Shown here: in pieces, positions 32,209 through 41,800 of the stretch
Position numbering within the stretch: position 1 is the stretch's first letter
How the letters are laid out: every line of letters begins with the position of its first letter
Assembly: GCA_903927185.1 (NCBI GenBank)
Contig: CAIYLW010000063.1
Location: 1 to 47,748, forward strand
DNA: 47,748 bases
From: an uncultured Bacteroidota bacterium
GTDB lineage: Bacteria > Bacteroidota > Bacteroidia > Chitinophagales > Chitinophagaceae
Direction: 5' to 3'
The notes under the pieces: generated by a model
Databases searched by the model: none
Seen by the model: the letters and a program-made list of their open reading frames with translations, nothing else
What the model was told of the DNA's origin: nothing
Translations under genes and position numbers: made by a program

Positions 32209-33207
32209 ATGTCTGCAGAAAAGATCATTTCGGAATGGAAAAAGGGCCAATTCAAGCCAGTTTATTGGTTAGAAGGGGAGGAATCCTATTTTATTGATCA
32301 AGTAGTTCATTATGCTGAGAAAAAAATCTTATCTGAAGCAGAAGCGGGGTTCAATCTTTCTGTCTTTTATGGTAAAGATGCCGATTGGGCTGCGGTTGTT
32401 AATGCCTGCATGCGTTATCCCATGTTTGCGGAACGTCAGGTTGTTTTGCTCAAAGAGGCACAGCATATGCGCGATATTGAAAGGCTCGAATCTTATATCG
32501 AGAATCCGCTTAAAACAACCGTTTTTGTAGTTAGTTATAAAGAGAAAAAAGTGGATGGGCGTTCTAAGCTTGCAAAAACTCTTAAGACAAAGGGAGAGCT
32601 TTTGAGTACCAAAAAAATGTACGATAATCAGTTGCCGGAATGGACTACTCAAATGATTCATCACCATGGTTTAACAATTAGTCCTAAAGGCCTTAGCTTA
32701 TTGGTTGATCATATTGGAAACGACCTTAGTCGTATTGAAAATGAAATAGAAAAACTTGCTGTAAATCTTGGAGCGAGGAAGGGAATTACTGAAGACGATA
32801 TTGAAAAATATATTGGTGTAAGTAAAGAGTTCAATGTTTTTGAATTGCAGGATGCTATTGGTAAAAAAGATCAGGCCAAAGCCATTAGAATCATCCATTA
32901 TTTCGAAGCCAATCCAAAAGCCGCTCCTATTCAAATGGTATTACCAGCTATCTATAATTTCTTTAGTAAAGTATTGATGATACATGCAATGCCAGGAGTA
33001 GATGAAAAATCTATTGCCACAGCAATCGGCGTGAACCCTTACTTTGCAAAAGATTATTTTGCAGCCGCCAAGAGGTATAATTTTGCTGCTGTAGAGAAAA
33101 TATTATTATTACTTCATCATTATAATTTACGCTCAGTAGGAGTTCATGATGGTGGAAACTCAGATGCTGGTTTAATGAAAGAATTAGTAGTTAAAATGAT
33201 GCAATAA
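32209..33207 (+). CDS. holA: DNA polymerase III subunit delta
   Basis: HolA is the delta subunit of the clamp loader; it opens the beta sliding clamp. The 332-residue protein has the family pattern: FKPVYWLEGEESYFIDQV near residues 16-33, VYSYKEKKVDGRSKL-like basic segment (VSYKEKKVDGRSKLAKTLK near 107-125), the LVDHIGNDLSRIENEIEKLA helix near 165-184, and the C-terminal FNVFELQDAIGKKDQAKAIRI collar region. The length is typical. It converges on ribF with only 7 bases between stops. The promoter lies so close that the mRNA may be leaderless. Confidence 0.93.
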   Translation: MSAEKIISEWKKGQFKPVYWLEGEESYFIDQVVHYAEKKILSEAEAGFNLSVFYGKDADWAAVVNACMRYPMFAERQVVLLKEAQHMRDIERLESYIENPLKTTVFVVSYKEKKVDGRSKLAKTLKTKGELLSTKKMYDNQLPEWTTQMIHHHGLTISPKGLSLLVDHIGNDLSRIENEIEKLAVNLGARKGITEDDIEKYIGVSKEFNVFELQDAIGKKDQAKAIRIIHYFEANPKAAPIQMVLPAIYNFFSKVLMIHAMPGVDEKSIATAIGVNPYFAKDYFAAAKRYNFAAVEKILLLLHHYNLRSVGVHDGGNSDAGLMKELVVKMMQ

Positions 33208-33214
33208 TAGCTTG

Positions 33215-34162
33215 CTATTTATTTAAGGCTAATTGAGCATTGTTTTTATCGGCTCCCAATTGTACTTGTAAAGTTTCCAATCCAGAAAATTTCTTTTCCT
33301 CCCTTAGTAAACTATGAAGGGATACTTTTAGCGTTTTCCCATAAATATCCTGGTCAAAATCAAATAAGTTTACTTCAATTACTCGAAGTACGCCACCTAT
33401 TGTTGGACGTACTCCTATATTCATCATGCCTTTTAATTTGGACGAAATATTTTTTTCTTCTAAAATGCTTGCGTGCACCGCATAAACACCATTGCCTGGA
33501 ATAAGTTTTTCTGTAGCATTTATTTGTAGGTTGGCAGTTGGATAACCTATTGTTTTGCCCAATTGATTTCCTTTGATTACAAATCCTTCAAAAAAGTATT
33601 CATACCCAAGGAATTTATTGGCAGTGCTAATATCCTTGTCTAGTAAGGCTTTCCTAACTTTTGTAGAACTAATTACCACTTCATTAAGAATATGTTCTGG
33701 AATTTCCTTTACTGCAAAGCCTAGTTTTTTTCCATAAGCAACCAATAATTGATAATCGCCTACACGGTTTTTCCCAAATCGATGATCATAACCGATGATA
33801 ATGGTATGGGGATGAAATAATTTTACAAGAAATTCACTAATATATTCCTCTGCGGTCTGATTGGCAAATGTTAAATTAAATGGGATGATTACTAAATGAT
33901 CAATACCACTTATATTAAGTAATTCAATCTTTTCTTCTAATGTGCTTAACAATTTTACATCCGAATTAGTGCCGGCAATTACTGATCTAGGGTGGGGGTA
34001 AAAACTTATGATAACAGATTCTCCGTTTATAGCCCTGGCTTCTTCTTTCAATTGTGCGATAATCTGCTGATGCCCTAAATGAACTCCATCAAATGTGCCA
34101 ATAGTTATAACCGCATTTTTAAATGCTGGAAGTTGTCCCAATTCCTGATAGTGTACCTGCAT
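33215..34162 (-). CDS. ribF: Bifunctional riboflavin kinase/FAD synthetase
   Basis: RibF phosphorylates riboflavin to FMN and adenylylates FMN to FAD. The 315-residue protein has the N-terminal nucleotidyltransferase domain with ITIGTFDGVHLGHQQIIAQL (about residues 20-39), YDHRFGKNRVGD and VISSTKVRKALL, followed by the C-terminal riboflavin kinase domain with GKTIGYPTANLQ, GVYAV, NIGVRPTIGG and EVNLFDFDQDIYG. The ATG at 34162 (MQVHYQ) is preferred; an earlier TTG at 34174 overlaps the candidate -7 element. Confidence 0.95.
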   Translation of the reverse strand: MQVHYQELGQLPAFKNAVITIGTFDGVHLGHQQIIAQLKEEARAINGESVIISFYPHPRSVIAGTNSDVKLLSTLEEKIELLNISGIDHLVIIPFNLTFANQTAEEYISEFLVKLFHPHTIIIGYDHRFGKNRVGDYQLLVAYGKKLGFAVKEIPEHILNEVVISSTKVRKALLDKDISTANKFLGYEYFFEGFVIKGNQLGKTIGYPTANLQINATEKLIPGNGVYAVHASILEEKNISSKLKGMMNIGVRPTIGGVLRVIEVNLFDFDQDIYGKTLKVSLHSLLREEKKFSGLETLQVQLGADKNNAQLALNK

Positions 34163-34171
34163 AATTGAGTG

Positions 34172-34179
34172 CAAATCTA
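34172..34179 (-). promoter_or_regulatory. Candidate -7 promoter element for ribF
   Basis: The minus strand reads TAGATTTG followed by C, an exact TAnnTTTG, with its last G 10 bases before the ATG at 34162. The expected 5' leader would be only a few bases long. No clear TTG at -33. Confidence 0.5.
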
Positions 34180-34273
34180 AGACTTAGAGTTGAAGTCCGG
34201 AATTGTGTACTTTAAAAATCAATTAAGTAGAGAAACTGTATATCCCCCATGCCGGCTTTTAAGGGCGATATTG

Positions 34274-34281
34274 TACATTTG
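34274..34281 (+). promoter_or_regulatory. Candidate -7 promoter element for the AIR synthase gene
   Basis: TACATTTG followed by C is an exact TAnnTTTG match 36 bases before the preferred ATG at 34318. It falls inside an upstream frame from 34249, which supports the downstream start. Confidence 0.55.
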
Positions 34282-34317
34282 CAGCGTTCTGGTATATTTA
34301 AAACTCAAAATCCCAAC

Positions 34318-35493
34318 ATGTCTCTATACGCACAACGTGGTGTTTCGGCTCAAAAAGAAGAAGTGCATGCAGCCATTCAAAAATTAGATCAGGGACTATA
34401 TCCTGAAGCATTCTGCAAAATATATCCAGATTTTCTTTGCGGAGATCCAGATTATGTAAATATTATGCATGCTGATGGAGCAGGTACTAAAAGTATCCTT
34501 GCGTATATCTATTGGAAAGAAACGGGTGATGCCTCAGTTTGGAAGGGAATTGCTCAAGATGCAATTGCCATGAATTTAGATGATCTTTTATGTGTTGGTA
34601 TTACTGATAATATTTTATTCTCTTCTACTATTGATCGGAATAAGTTACAAATTCCAGGCTCGGTTTTAGAACAGATTATAAATGGCACTCAAGAATTTTT
34701 TGATGAATTGGGAAAATTCGGAGTGCATATTCATTACTTGGGTGGCGAAACTGCTGATGTGGGAGATGTAGTGAGAACTATTGCAGTTAATGGAACAATG
34801 ACAGCTCGCTGGCCCAAGAATAAATTGATTACTAATGAAAAGATCGCTCCAGGAAATGTAATTGTTGGTTTTGCTAGTTTCGGTAAAGCAAATTATGAGA
34901 CGGAATATAATAGTGGCCTTGGCAGCAATGGTTTAACAAGTGCTCGTCATGATGTGCTTACTAAACGATATGCCAGTTCTTTTCCAGAGACCTTTGAACC
35001 TGGATTAAAGGAATCGGTGGTGTATTTAGGGAAAAATGGAATGACTGATCAAATTACCATCGATGAACATGAAACTACTATTGGTAAATTATTATTATCT
35101 CCAACCAGAACATATGCGCCTTTGATGAAACGTTTATTGGATCATTATTTTGATGCAGTAGCAGGTGTAATACATTGTAGTGGAGGCGGTCAAACCAAGT
35201 GTATGAAATATTTACCAGGTCCGATGAAGATTGTAAAAGATAATTTGTTCGATACCCCACCCATATTTAAATTGATTCAAACAAATTCTGGTGCGGATGA
35301 TCGGGAAATGTATCAGGTATTTAATATGGGACATCGTTTAGAAATATTTACAGATTCTTCTAATGCAGAAAAGATGATTCAAGAAGCAGCAGAACTTGGT
35401 ATCGATGCAAGAATAGTGGGAAGGGTGGAAGCATCTATTAAAAAAGAGTTACTGATTAAAACATCAACATTAGATCTTCTATACGAATATTAA
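34318..35493 (+). CDS. purM: AIR synthase (phosphoribosylformylglycinamidine cyclo-ligase family)
   Basis: The 391-residue protein belongs to the PurM/AIR-synthase fold family, which closes the imidazole ring in purine synthesis using ATP. It starts with MSLYAQRGVSAQKEEVHAAI; it has MHADGAGTKSILAYIYWKETGD and GIAQDAIAMNLDDLLCVG (about residues 47-96), HYLGGETADVGDVVRTIAVNG, and in the C-terminal half AGVIHCSGGGQTKCMKYL and VFNMGHRLEIF. It is longer than E. coli PurM (345 residues), as is usual in Bacteroidota. No other purine gene is adjacent; the next gene encodes an FtsE-type ATPase. A related AIR-synthase-like function cannot be excluded from sequence alone. Confidence 0.85.
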   Translation: MSLYAQRGVSAQKEEVHAAIQKLDQGLYPEAFCKIYPDFLCGDPDYVNIMHADGAGTKSILAYIYWKETGDASVWKGIAQDAIAMNLDDLLCVGITDNILFSSTIDRNKLQIPGSVLEQIINGTQEFFDELGKFGVHIHYLGGETADVGDVVRTIAVNGTMTARWPKNKLITNEKIAPGNVIVGFASFGKANYETEYNSGLGSNGLTSARHDVLTKRYASSFPETFEPGLKESVVYLGKNGMTDQITIDEHETTIGKLLLSPTRTYAPLMKRLLDHYFDAVAGVIHCSGGGQTKCMKYLPGPMKIVKDNLFDTPPIFKLIQTNSGADDREMYQVFNMGHRLEIFTDSSNAEKMIQEAAELGIDARIVGRVEASIKKELLIKTSTLDLLYEY

Positions 35494-35506
35494 CCTGGCG
35501 CTTCTT

Positions 35507-35535
35507 TTCGCTTTTTAATTTTTACTTTTTAATTT
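35507..35535 (-). repeat. Heptamer repeat tract, site 6
   Basis: On the minus strand the tract reads ATTAAAA, AGTAAAA, ATTAAAA, AGCGAAA, fitting AKTNARR. Here the purine-rich strand is antisense to both flanking genes, unlike most other sites. Confidence 0.5.
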
Positions 35536-35541
35536 AAAAAA

Positions 35542-36219
35542 ATGTCTGAGCCAATCGTTTCTATCCAGAATGCTAATATCTATCAAGGGGGTAATCTTAT
35601 CTTGCAAGATGTGAATTTTGAAGTACATAAAGGTGAGTTTGTTTATCTAGTTGGTAAAACTGGAACAGGGAAAAGTAGTTTGCTTAAAACATTGTATGGT
35701 GAATTGAATTTAACCGAAGGAAGTGGAACAGTGGTAGGATTTAACCTTCTTGAAATGGATTGGAAAAAAGTGCCTTTTCTAAGAAGAAATTTGGGTGTAA
35801 TTTTTCAAGATTTTCATTTACTCACAGATCGGAATGTGTATGAAAATTTGAAATTTGTTTTAAAAGCAACCGGCTGGAAAGATGAAGGGCTGATAGAAGA
35901 AAAAATAAATGATGTTTTAGATAAAGTAGGTTTGAAAAGTAAAGGATTTAAAATGCCTTTTGAAATGAGTGGTGGAGAACAACAACGGGTAGATATTGCT
36001 CGGGCATTACTTAACTCACCTAAATTAATACTTGCCGATGAGCCCACAGGTAACCTCGATCCCGAAACTAGTGATGAGATCATGCAGCTGTTAATTCAAA
36101 TTGCTAAGGATTACGGAACTGCAGTAATAATGGCTACGCACGACTTCATCGTAATTAATCGTTACCCCTCTAGAATGCTCAAGACTGAGCAGGGTAAAGT
36201 AATTGATAGTGCGGCATAA
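35542..36219 (+). CDS. ftsE: FtsE-type ABC transporter ATP-binding protein
   Basis: The 225-residue ATPase has Walker [16 protein letters not shown] (about residues 37-51), the signature [16 protein letters not shown] (about 142-157), Walker [13 protein letters not shown] and the switch histidine in ATHDFIV. Sequence and size fit FtsE, which with the membrane protein FtsX regulates cell-wall hydrolysis at division. No FtsX gene follows; in Bacteroidota ftsE is often separate. It lies 48 bases after the AIR synthase gene, with no terminator between them. LolD or another MacB-type ATPase is the alternative. Confidence 0.75.
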   Translation: MSEPIVSIQNANIYQGGNLILQDVNFEVHKGEFVYLVGKTGTGKSSLLKTLYGELNLTEGSGTVVGFNLLEMDWKKVPFLRRNLGVIFQDFHLLTDRNVYENLKFVLKATGWKDEGLIEEKINDVLDKVGLKSKGFKMPFEMSGGEQQRVDIARALLNSPKLILADEPTGNLDPETSDEIMQLLIQIAKDYGTAVIMATHDFIVINRYPSRMLKTEQGKVIDSAA

Positions 36220-36221
36220 TA

Positions 36222-36245
36222 ATTCAAAATTCAAAATTCAAAATA
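36222..36245 (+). repeat. Heptamer repeat tract, site 7
   Basis: Three exact ATTCAAA units begin two bases after the ftsE stop, followed by ATAT. It is the cleanest example of the ATTCAAA variant. Confidence 0.7.
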
Positions 36246-36282
36246 TAGTAACCCCAGGTTTCAGCCAATTCGTTTTAAATTA

Positions 36283-36363
36283 AAAAGGGTTAACAGAAAT
36301 TATCTTATCAATCCACATGCTTTAAGTTGTAGAAAAGGGTTAACACCCAATTATCCTATCAAT
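36283..36363. repeat. Direct repeat of about 30 bases between ftsE and the glycosyltransferase
   Basis: Two imperfect copies, 36283-36312 and 36333-36363, share AAAAGGGTTAACA at the left end and ATTATC-TATCAAT at the right end, with a start-to-start distance of 50 bases. They lie between two convergent genes, so a conventional operator role is not obvious. Confidence 0.65.
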
Positions 36364-36397
36364 TTATTGTAAAAAGTATGGGATGATACAATTCCTG

Positions 36398-37525
36398 TTA
36401 CGCCTCCCAAATCAAATTCGCAAGTTTTTGTGCATTGCTAGTATTGTTGAACAAGTTGGACATAGTATTCAATCTTTTGTTCTTTTCATCAAGTGTAAAA
36501 GAACGCTCAAATAACTCAACTATCGATACTTGAAATGCTTCTTTGGTATCGGCTTGATGACAATAATTTTCTAAGTTACTCCCCTCTAATGTGGCTTTAT
36601 TGGCCACACAATGTTTTCCATTAATTAAGGCATTTAGCAGTTTTACTTTCATGCCAGTATTAGTAAAAGAAGGGATCACATTAATATGCGCTTTAGCAAT
36701 CATATCCTGCATTTCTTTTTCTGAAGGATTTTCTACCATGCAAGAATGACTTTGTTCGTGAGCTAATTCTATTAATTTTTCTGATGGATTCTGACCAGCA
36801 ATAACTAAAGGCAGTTTAATTTTCATGAAGACATCTTTGAGCAACCAGATAACAGCTTTTTCATTGGCATCTACACTTAAGTCGCCCTGATACAAACAAT
36901 AAGTTCCCATTCCTTCCGAACAACTCATTTCCCAATTAGGTAGAAATACAGATAACAAATCAATGTTTTTGCACCCAAATTCTTTTCGATAAACTTCATT
37001 ATCATTTTCTGTAATGCCTAAGAAATGGGCTTTATTAGCTAGTTCAGATTCATACTTTCTCAGCAATCTGCTTTCATTCCAATAATACAATTTCCGAAAA
37101 GGGGAAGTTGCACTCTTACATAAATCACGATAATATTGGTATTCAACATTGTGAAGACGAACAAAAATTTTCCTCTTATTGAATCTTTCATCACTGAGAG
37201 GGTAGGTACAATGAACTCCGTCCATAAGAATGGGATGTTCATCTTTCAATAAGTTATCTATTAAACACTGATTTCTTCTGCTTGCAACAATATAGGGCAG
37301 ATGCATTGATATGGCTTTATGGCCAATTTCTCGGGGGTAATAATTTACAGATGCGCAATATTTATTAAGTTCATCTTGTTCCCCTCTAACATAGACGAAA
37401 CAATGTAGATGAATTTTTATACCAAGGGAATGTAAGGCTACCAATCTATAAAACACATCCACCACCCCGCCATAGTTAGCAGGGAAAGGAACGTTGAATG
37501 AAATGATATGTAATTCTTTATTCAA
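36398..37525 (-). CDS. Glycosyltransferase (GT-B fold)
   Basis: The 375-residue protein looks like a GT4/GT1-type glycosyltransferase. The N-terminal MNKELHIISFNVPFPANYGGVVDV is the usual acceptor-side start with a glycine-rich loop, and the C-terminal half contains LPLVIAGQNPS, a helix, and MQDMIAKAHINVIPSFTNTGMKVKLLNALINGKHCVANK (residues about 279-317), where the donor-binding helix normally lies. Its start overlaps the stop of the preceding glycosyltransferase gene by 4 bases (ATGA), so they are translationally coupled and probably work in sequence. Donor and acceptor sugars are unknown. Confidence 0.75.
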   Translation of the reverse strand: MNKELHIISFNVPFPANYGGVVDVFYRLVALHSLGIKIHLHCFVYVRGEQDELNKYCASVNYYPREIGHKAISMHLPYIVASRRNQCLIDNLLKDEHPILMDGVHCTYPLSDERFNKRKIFVRLHNVEYQYYRDLCKSATSPFRKLYYWNESRLLRKYESELANKAHFLGITENDNEVYRKEFGCKNIDLLSVFLPNWEMSCSEGMGTYCLYQGDLSVDANEKAVIWLLKDVFMKIKLPLVIAGQNPSEKLIELAHEQSHSCMVENPSEKEMQDMIAKAHINVIPSFTNTGMKVKLLNALINGKHCVANKATLEGSNLENYCHQADTKEAFQVSIVELFERSFTLDEKNKRLNTMSNLFNNTSNAQKLANLIWEA

Positions 37526-38628
37526 ATATTTGATGGTATGATCTGTTTATAAAACTCGATTAAATGCTCTTCTTCCAGATTCCAGTTCAGATGATTTCTG
37601 GCTTCCATACAATTTAGTCTAAGCTTATTGTATAAAACAGGGTCATTCAATAATTTGTTCAATGCATCAGCAATTGTTTTTGAATCTGTATTGGGGATTA
37701 GATAAGCAACTCCCCAATGTTCATTCAGTGCTCTGTATTCTGGAAAATCAATACAGAGCTGTGGAATCCCCGCCATAATATAATCAAAGAACCGATTAGC
37801 AAGGCTATGTATCTGACTCAATCCCTTATCGTCAAATAGGGTGATTCCTATCATCCCTAGGCCTGTAATATCTTTCAGTGCTTCTGGGGGAAGTGGAGAA
37901 TTGATTTCTATTTTATATTTAAGTGAATGTTTATAAATAATTGATTTTGTTTGGTTTATGAAATTTCCTGTTCCATATATTTTTAATTTAATGGGCACCA
38001 TTTCCATGGCCGGAATTAACTGTTCAAAACATCGGCCTTCATTAACAGCGCCTTGGTAGATAATAAATGGTTCAGTTGACTGCTCGCCCTTATAGGGATT
38101 GTAGTGGGGGAGATTTCTGATGATACCATATTCTACACCATACTGGGTTTTAAATTCCTCTGAAATCCATTTATTAACCGTATAGCCTAGTGGGAATTTC
38201 GGAATTGACATTCTTTCTATAGCTAGCCATATTCGCTTAATCATTGGGCGGGTAGCTACTTCTTTCTGTTCTGTGAAGTACTCATGAGCATCATATACTC
38301 GATGGCAGCCTTTTAAAGCACTGGCGAAATAACAAGCTAGTATTGTGTCTAAATCAATCGCGCAGATTAAATCGCTCTTTTTGAAAAGCAAGTAAAAGAA
38401 TAATCGAATATTGAATTCTAAATAAAAGAAGGGGCCTTTAGAGAAAATACAATTCAGCCGAACCTGATTAAAAGGTGCTTTTGATACTTCTGGGCACCCT
38501 TTCATTTTCCTGCCTACTAACCACACATCATATCCGGCACTACTTAATGACCCGCATATCCTTTGCATGCGTTGATCGAAGCTCAATTCATTGGTTACAG
38601 TGAAAACTAGAGTAGGCAAATTGAGCAA
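37522..38628 (-). CDS. Glycosyltransferase (GT-B fold)
   Basis: The 368-residue product begins LNLPTLVFTVTNELSFDQRMQRIC, the usual start of a GT4-like family, and has RVYDAHEYFTEQKEVATRP (about residues 113-131), FIIYQGAVNEGRCFEQLIPAME, GTGNF, and C-terminal GIPQLCIDFPEYRALNEHWGVAYLIP. The frame has no ATG upstream of this start; an in-frame stop lies just before, so TTG at 38628 (or the TTG at 38619) must be used. A TATATTTG element lies 12 bases upstream. The two coupled genes may add sugars to a surface glycan or small acceptor; no other polysaccharide genes are nearby. Confidence 0.75.
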   Translation of the reverse strand: MLNLPTLVFTVTNELSFDQRMQRICGSLSSAGYDVWLVGRKMKGCPEVSKAPFNQVRLNCIFSKGPFFYLEFNIRLFFYLLFKKSDLICAIDLDTILACYFASALKGCHRVYDAHEYFTEQKEVATRPMIKRIWLAIERMSIPKFPLGYTVNKWISEEFKTQYGVEYGIIRNLPHYNPYKGEQSTEPFIIYQGAVNEGRCFEQLIPAMEMVPIKLKIYGTGNFINQTKSIIYKHSLKYKIEINSPLPPEALKDITGLGMIGITLFDDKGLSQIHSLANRFFDYIMAGIPQLCIDFPEYRALNEHWGVAYLIPNTDSKTIADALNKLLNDPVLYNKLRLNCMEARNHLNWNLEEEHLIEFYKQIIPSNI

Positions 38629-38640
38629 ATTTTATAGCTA

Positions 38641-38648
38641 CAAATATA
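38641..38648 (-). promoter_or_regulatory. Candidate -7 promoter element for the glycosyltransferase pair
   Basis: On the minus strand TATATTTG is an exact TAnnTTTG match with its end 12 bases before the TTG start at 38628. It predicts a very short leader and supports the TTG start. Confidence 0.5.
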
Positions 38649-38798
38649 ACTCCTTGCATTAAATTTTATGAGATGAATTTTAACTAAAATAATTTTCAAT
38701 TAAAACTTGTAAATTATTCATAATCAATATATTAAGTACTTTCATAAGACTTGAAATTAAATTTAAAGTCTTTTTCTCCACTTCTTATACACAGCATA

Positions 38799-38806
38799 TA
38801 ATTTTG
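38799..38806 (+). promoter_or_regulatory. Candidate -7 promoter element for smc
   Basis: TAATTTTG fits TAnnTTTG, 53 bases before the GTG start at 38860. There is no obvious TTG at -33. Confidence 0.35.
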
Positions 38807-38859
38807 AATCGTTTTTCTTCCTCTTTTCTTGTATGTTCGTATATATAAATAGGAAAATT

Positions 38860-41800
38860 GTGAGATTAAAATCGTTAGAAATAAAAGGGTTTAAAAGCTT
38901 TGCCGACAAAACAATTGTGAGTTTCGATGAGGGGATTACTGGCATTATTGGACCAAACGGTTGCGGGAAAAGTAATATTATTGATAGTATTCGTTGGGTG
39001 ATAGGAGAACAAAAGATTTCTGCTTTACGAAGTGAAAACCTGGAAGCTTTAGTTTTCAACGGGAGCAAAACTAGAAGTGCTAGTGGTTTGGCTGAAGTGA
39101 GTCTAACTTTTGAAAATACCAAGAACCTACTTCCTACAGAATTTAGTACTGTTACTGTAACCCGCCGATTTTATAAAAATGGAGAGAGCGAATATCGATT
39201 GAATGATGTTACCTGTCGCTTGAAAGATATTCATAACTTGTTTTTGGATACTGGTGTTAGTACCGACAGTTATGCGATCATTGAGTTAGGTATGGTAGAC
39301 GATATTATTAAGGATAAAGAGAATAGTCGCCGTAGGATGCTCGAACAAGCTGCTGGTATTACGATTTATAAAACTCGTAAAAAAGAAGCTAAATTAAAGT
39401 TAGATGCCACCGAGCAAGATTTAGCTCGAATCGAAGATTTACTTTTTGAAATTAATAACCAGCTTAAAACTCTGGAGAATCAAGCAAAGAAAGCAGAGAA
39501 GTATTTTGAAATTAAGAAAGACTATAAGGAACTATCTATTGAACTTGCAAAAGCTTCATTAGAAGGTTTTAATATTACTTACCACGATTTGAACGAACAG
39601 CAAAATCTTGAAACTGATAAAAGGTTTCAATTAGAAGCTGAAATTGCTACAGATGAAGCTTCAATAGAACATGAAAAATTGGGCTTCATTGAGAAAGAGA
39701 AAACTTTACAATCTATGCAGCATTCATTTAATGATTTGTTGCAAAACCTTCGTGGAAAAGAAAATGATAAGAATCTTGCAACACAGAAATTGCATTATTT
39801 AAAAGAGAAAGAATCTGGATTAAAAGATTTCTTGGATAAAGCTACTGGTCAATTAAAAACGATTGGCGATTCTATAGAGTACACACAACTTCAAGTAGTA
39901 GAGGAAGAAACTAAATTGCAGGATTTGCAAGATAGGGCCGAGACATACAAAATGGATGTTGAAGATAAGCGCCGCATTTTTGATGAGAGAAGAACTGGAG
40001 TAGATGCATTGCGTGGACAATACCAACAAATTCAACGAAGCCAATTTGATGCAGAGAAAAAAGTGGCAGTTGCAGATACTAGTATCCAAAACTTACAACG
40101 CGCCCAGACCCAACAAATAGACGAAAAGCAAAATAGGCAATATCAGATAGAGCAGTTAACGGTAGAATTGGAAGAAAAGGAATTTATCCTGGATGCCAAA
40201 CGTACAGACTTGTTGAACTTGCAAAATGAGCAAGAGAAAACAAAAGAACTGATTTTTGAAACGCAGGCTCAGATGGAAGCCCTGCGTAATGAGTTAGCCG
40301 AAGAAAGTCGTAAACTCGATTCTAAGCGTAATGAATTTGCTTTACTAAAAAGCTTGATCGACTCCATGGAAGGTTATCCTGAGAGTATTAAGTTTCTTCA
40401 TAAGAATCCAGATTGGAATAATCAAGCACCAATTTTATCAGATATTATTTATGTACAAGAAGAATTTAGAGCAGCAGTAGAAAATGTATTAGAACCGTAT
40501 TTGAACTACTATGTAGTAAAAGATTTGCAGGAAGGTTTGCAGGCTGTTCATTTATTGGATAATAATAAAAAGGGAAAAGCAAACTTTTTCCTACTTGATA
40601 AATTCACAGATCATAAAGTTGAAACACACCAACCAGCCTACACTATTAAAGCATTAGATGTAATTGAAGTTGATGAACAGTACCAAGAATTAGCTAATTA
40701 TTTATTAGGCAATGTTTATATAGCTGAAAATGATGAAGCACTTACCAATAGTAATGGTGCAGTAGTATTGGAAAAAACGGGTAAATATGTAAAAGGGAAA
40801 TACACTTTAACTGGTGGTAGTGTAGGATTATTTGAAGGCAAAAAAATTGGTCGTGCTAAGAATCTTGAGAAATTACAAGACGAGATAATATTGCAGGATG
40901 CGGTTGTAAATGCTTTGAAAAATGAAATCAAAATAAAGCATAATGACGTGATGCTTTATAACGAACGTTTAAAAGATAATGCGATCAAGCAAACTGAAAA
41001 TGAAATTAATCAACTAACTAATCAGTTGTTTGCTGCTCGTAATAAGTTTGAAAATCTGCAAATGGCGCAGACAACTGGTCAGCAACGTTTAGAAGATATT
41101 GAACAACGTTTACAGGATGAACAGGAAGCGATAGCAGAAACCAGAGAAGCACTGATTGTTTTGAATGAACAGTTATTTGCAACTACCGAGGAAATGAAAA
41201 TGGTAGAGCAGGATTATCAACTTGCTGAGCAGGAGTACAATTTTGCTTCCGTTCAGTTCAATGATATCAATCTGCAATTAACTCGCCAACAAAGCAAGAT
41301 CAATACCTTAAAGCAAGAATTGGTATTCAAAGAAAATCAATTGAACGATTTGCATTTTCAAATTGCAGAAAATACAAAACAATTAGCGGAGGCATCTGGA
41401 AATATTGAAGAAAGTGAAAATGCAAAATTAGCTGCAGAACAAGAGCTAATTGAATTACTAAGAAATAAAGAAGTAGAAGAGAAAGTTTTAGGTGAAGCTG
41501 ATCAGGCTTATTATAATCTTCGTAATATTTTACAAGAGAAAGAAAGTACTTTGAGACTGAAGGTGAAAAGTAAAGAAATGATTGATCATTTAATTACTGA
41601 AATCAAAGACAGACTCAATGAATTGAAATTGCAGTTAGCAGGAATGAAAGAACGTTTGAGTGTTGAATTTAAAGTAGAGTTAGACGATATTTTAGACCAA
41701 CCTAGAACTTCAGAAACACCGGTAGAAGAACTGCAAAGCAATTCCGATAGGATGCGTAAACGCTTGGAAAATATTGGGGAAGTGAACCCAACTGCGATTG

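Noticed and set aside
34249..34317. N-terminal extension of the AIR synthase from ATG 34249
   Set aside because: A TAnnTTTG element at 34274-34281 lies within it, and the family normally starts close to the ATG at 34318.
38833..38859. N-terminal extension of SMC from ATG 38833
   Set aside because: Family proteins start at the residue encoded by GTG 38860, which is preceded by AGGA at a suitable distance.
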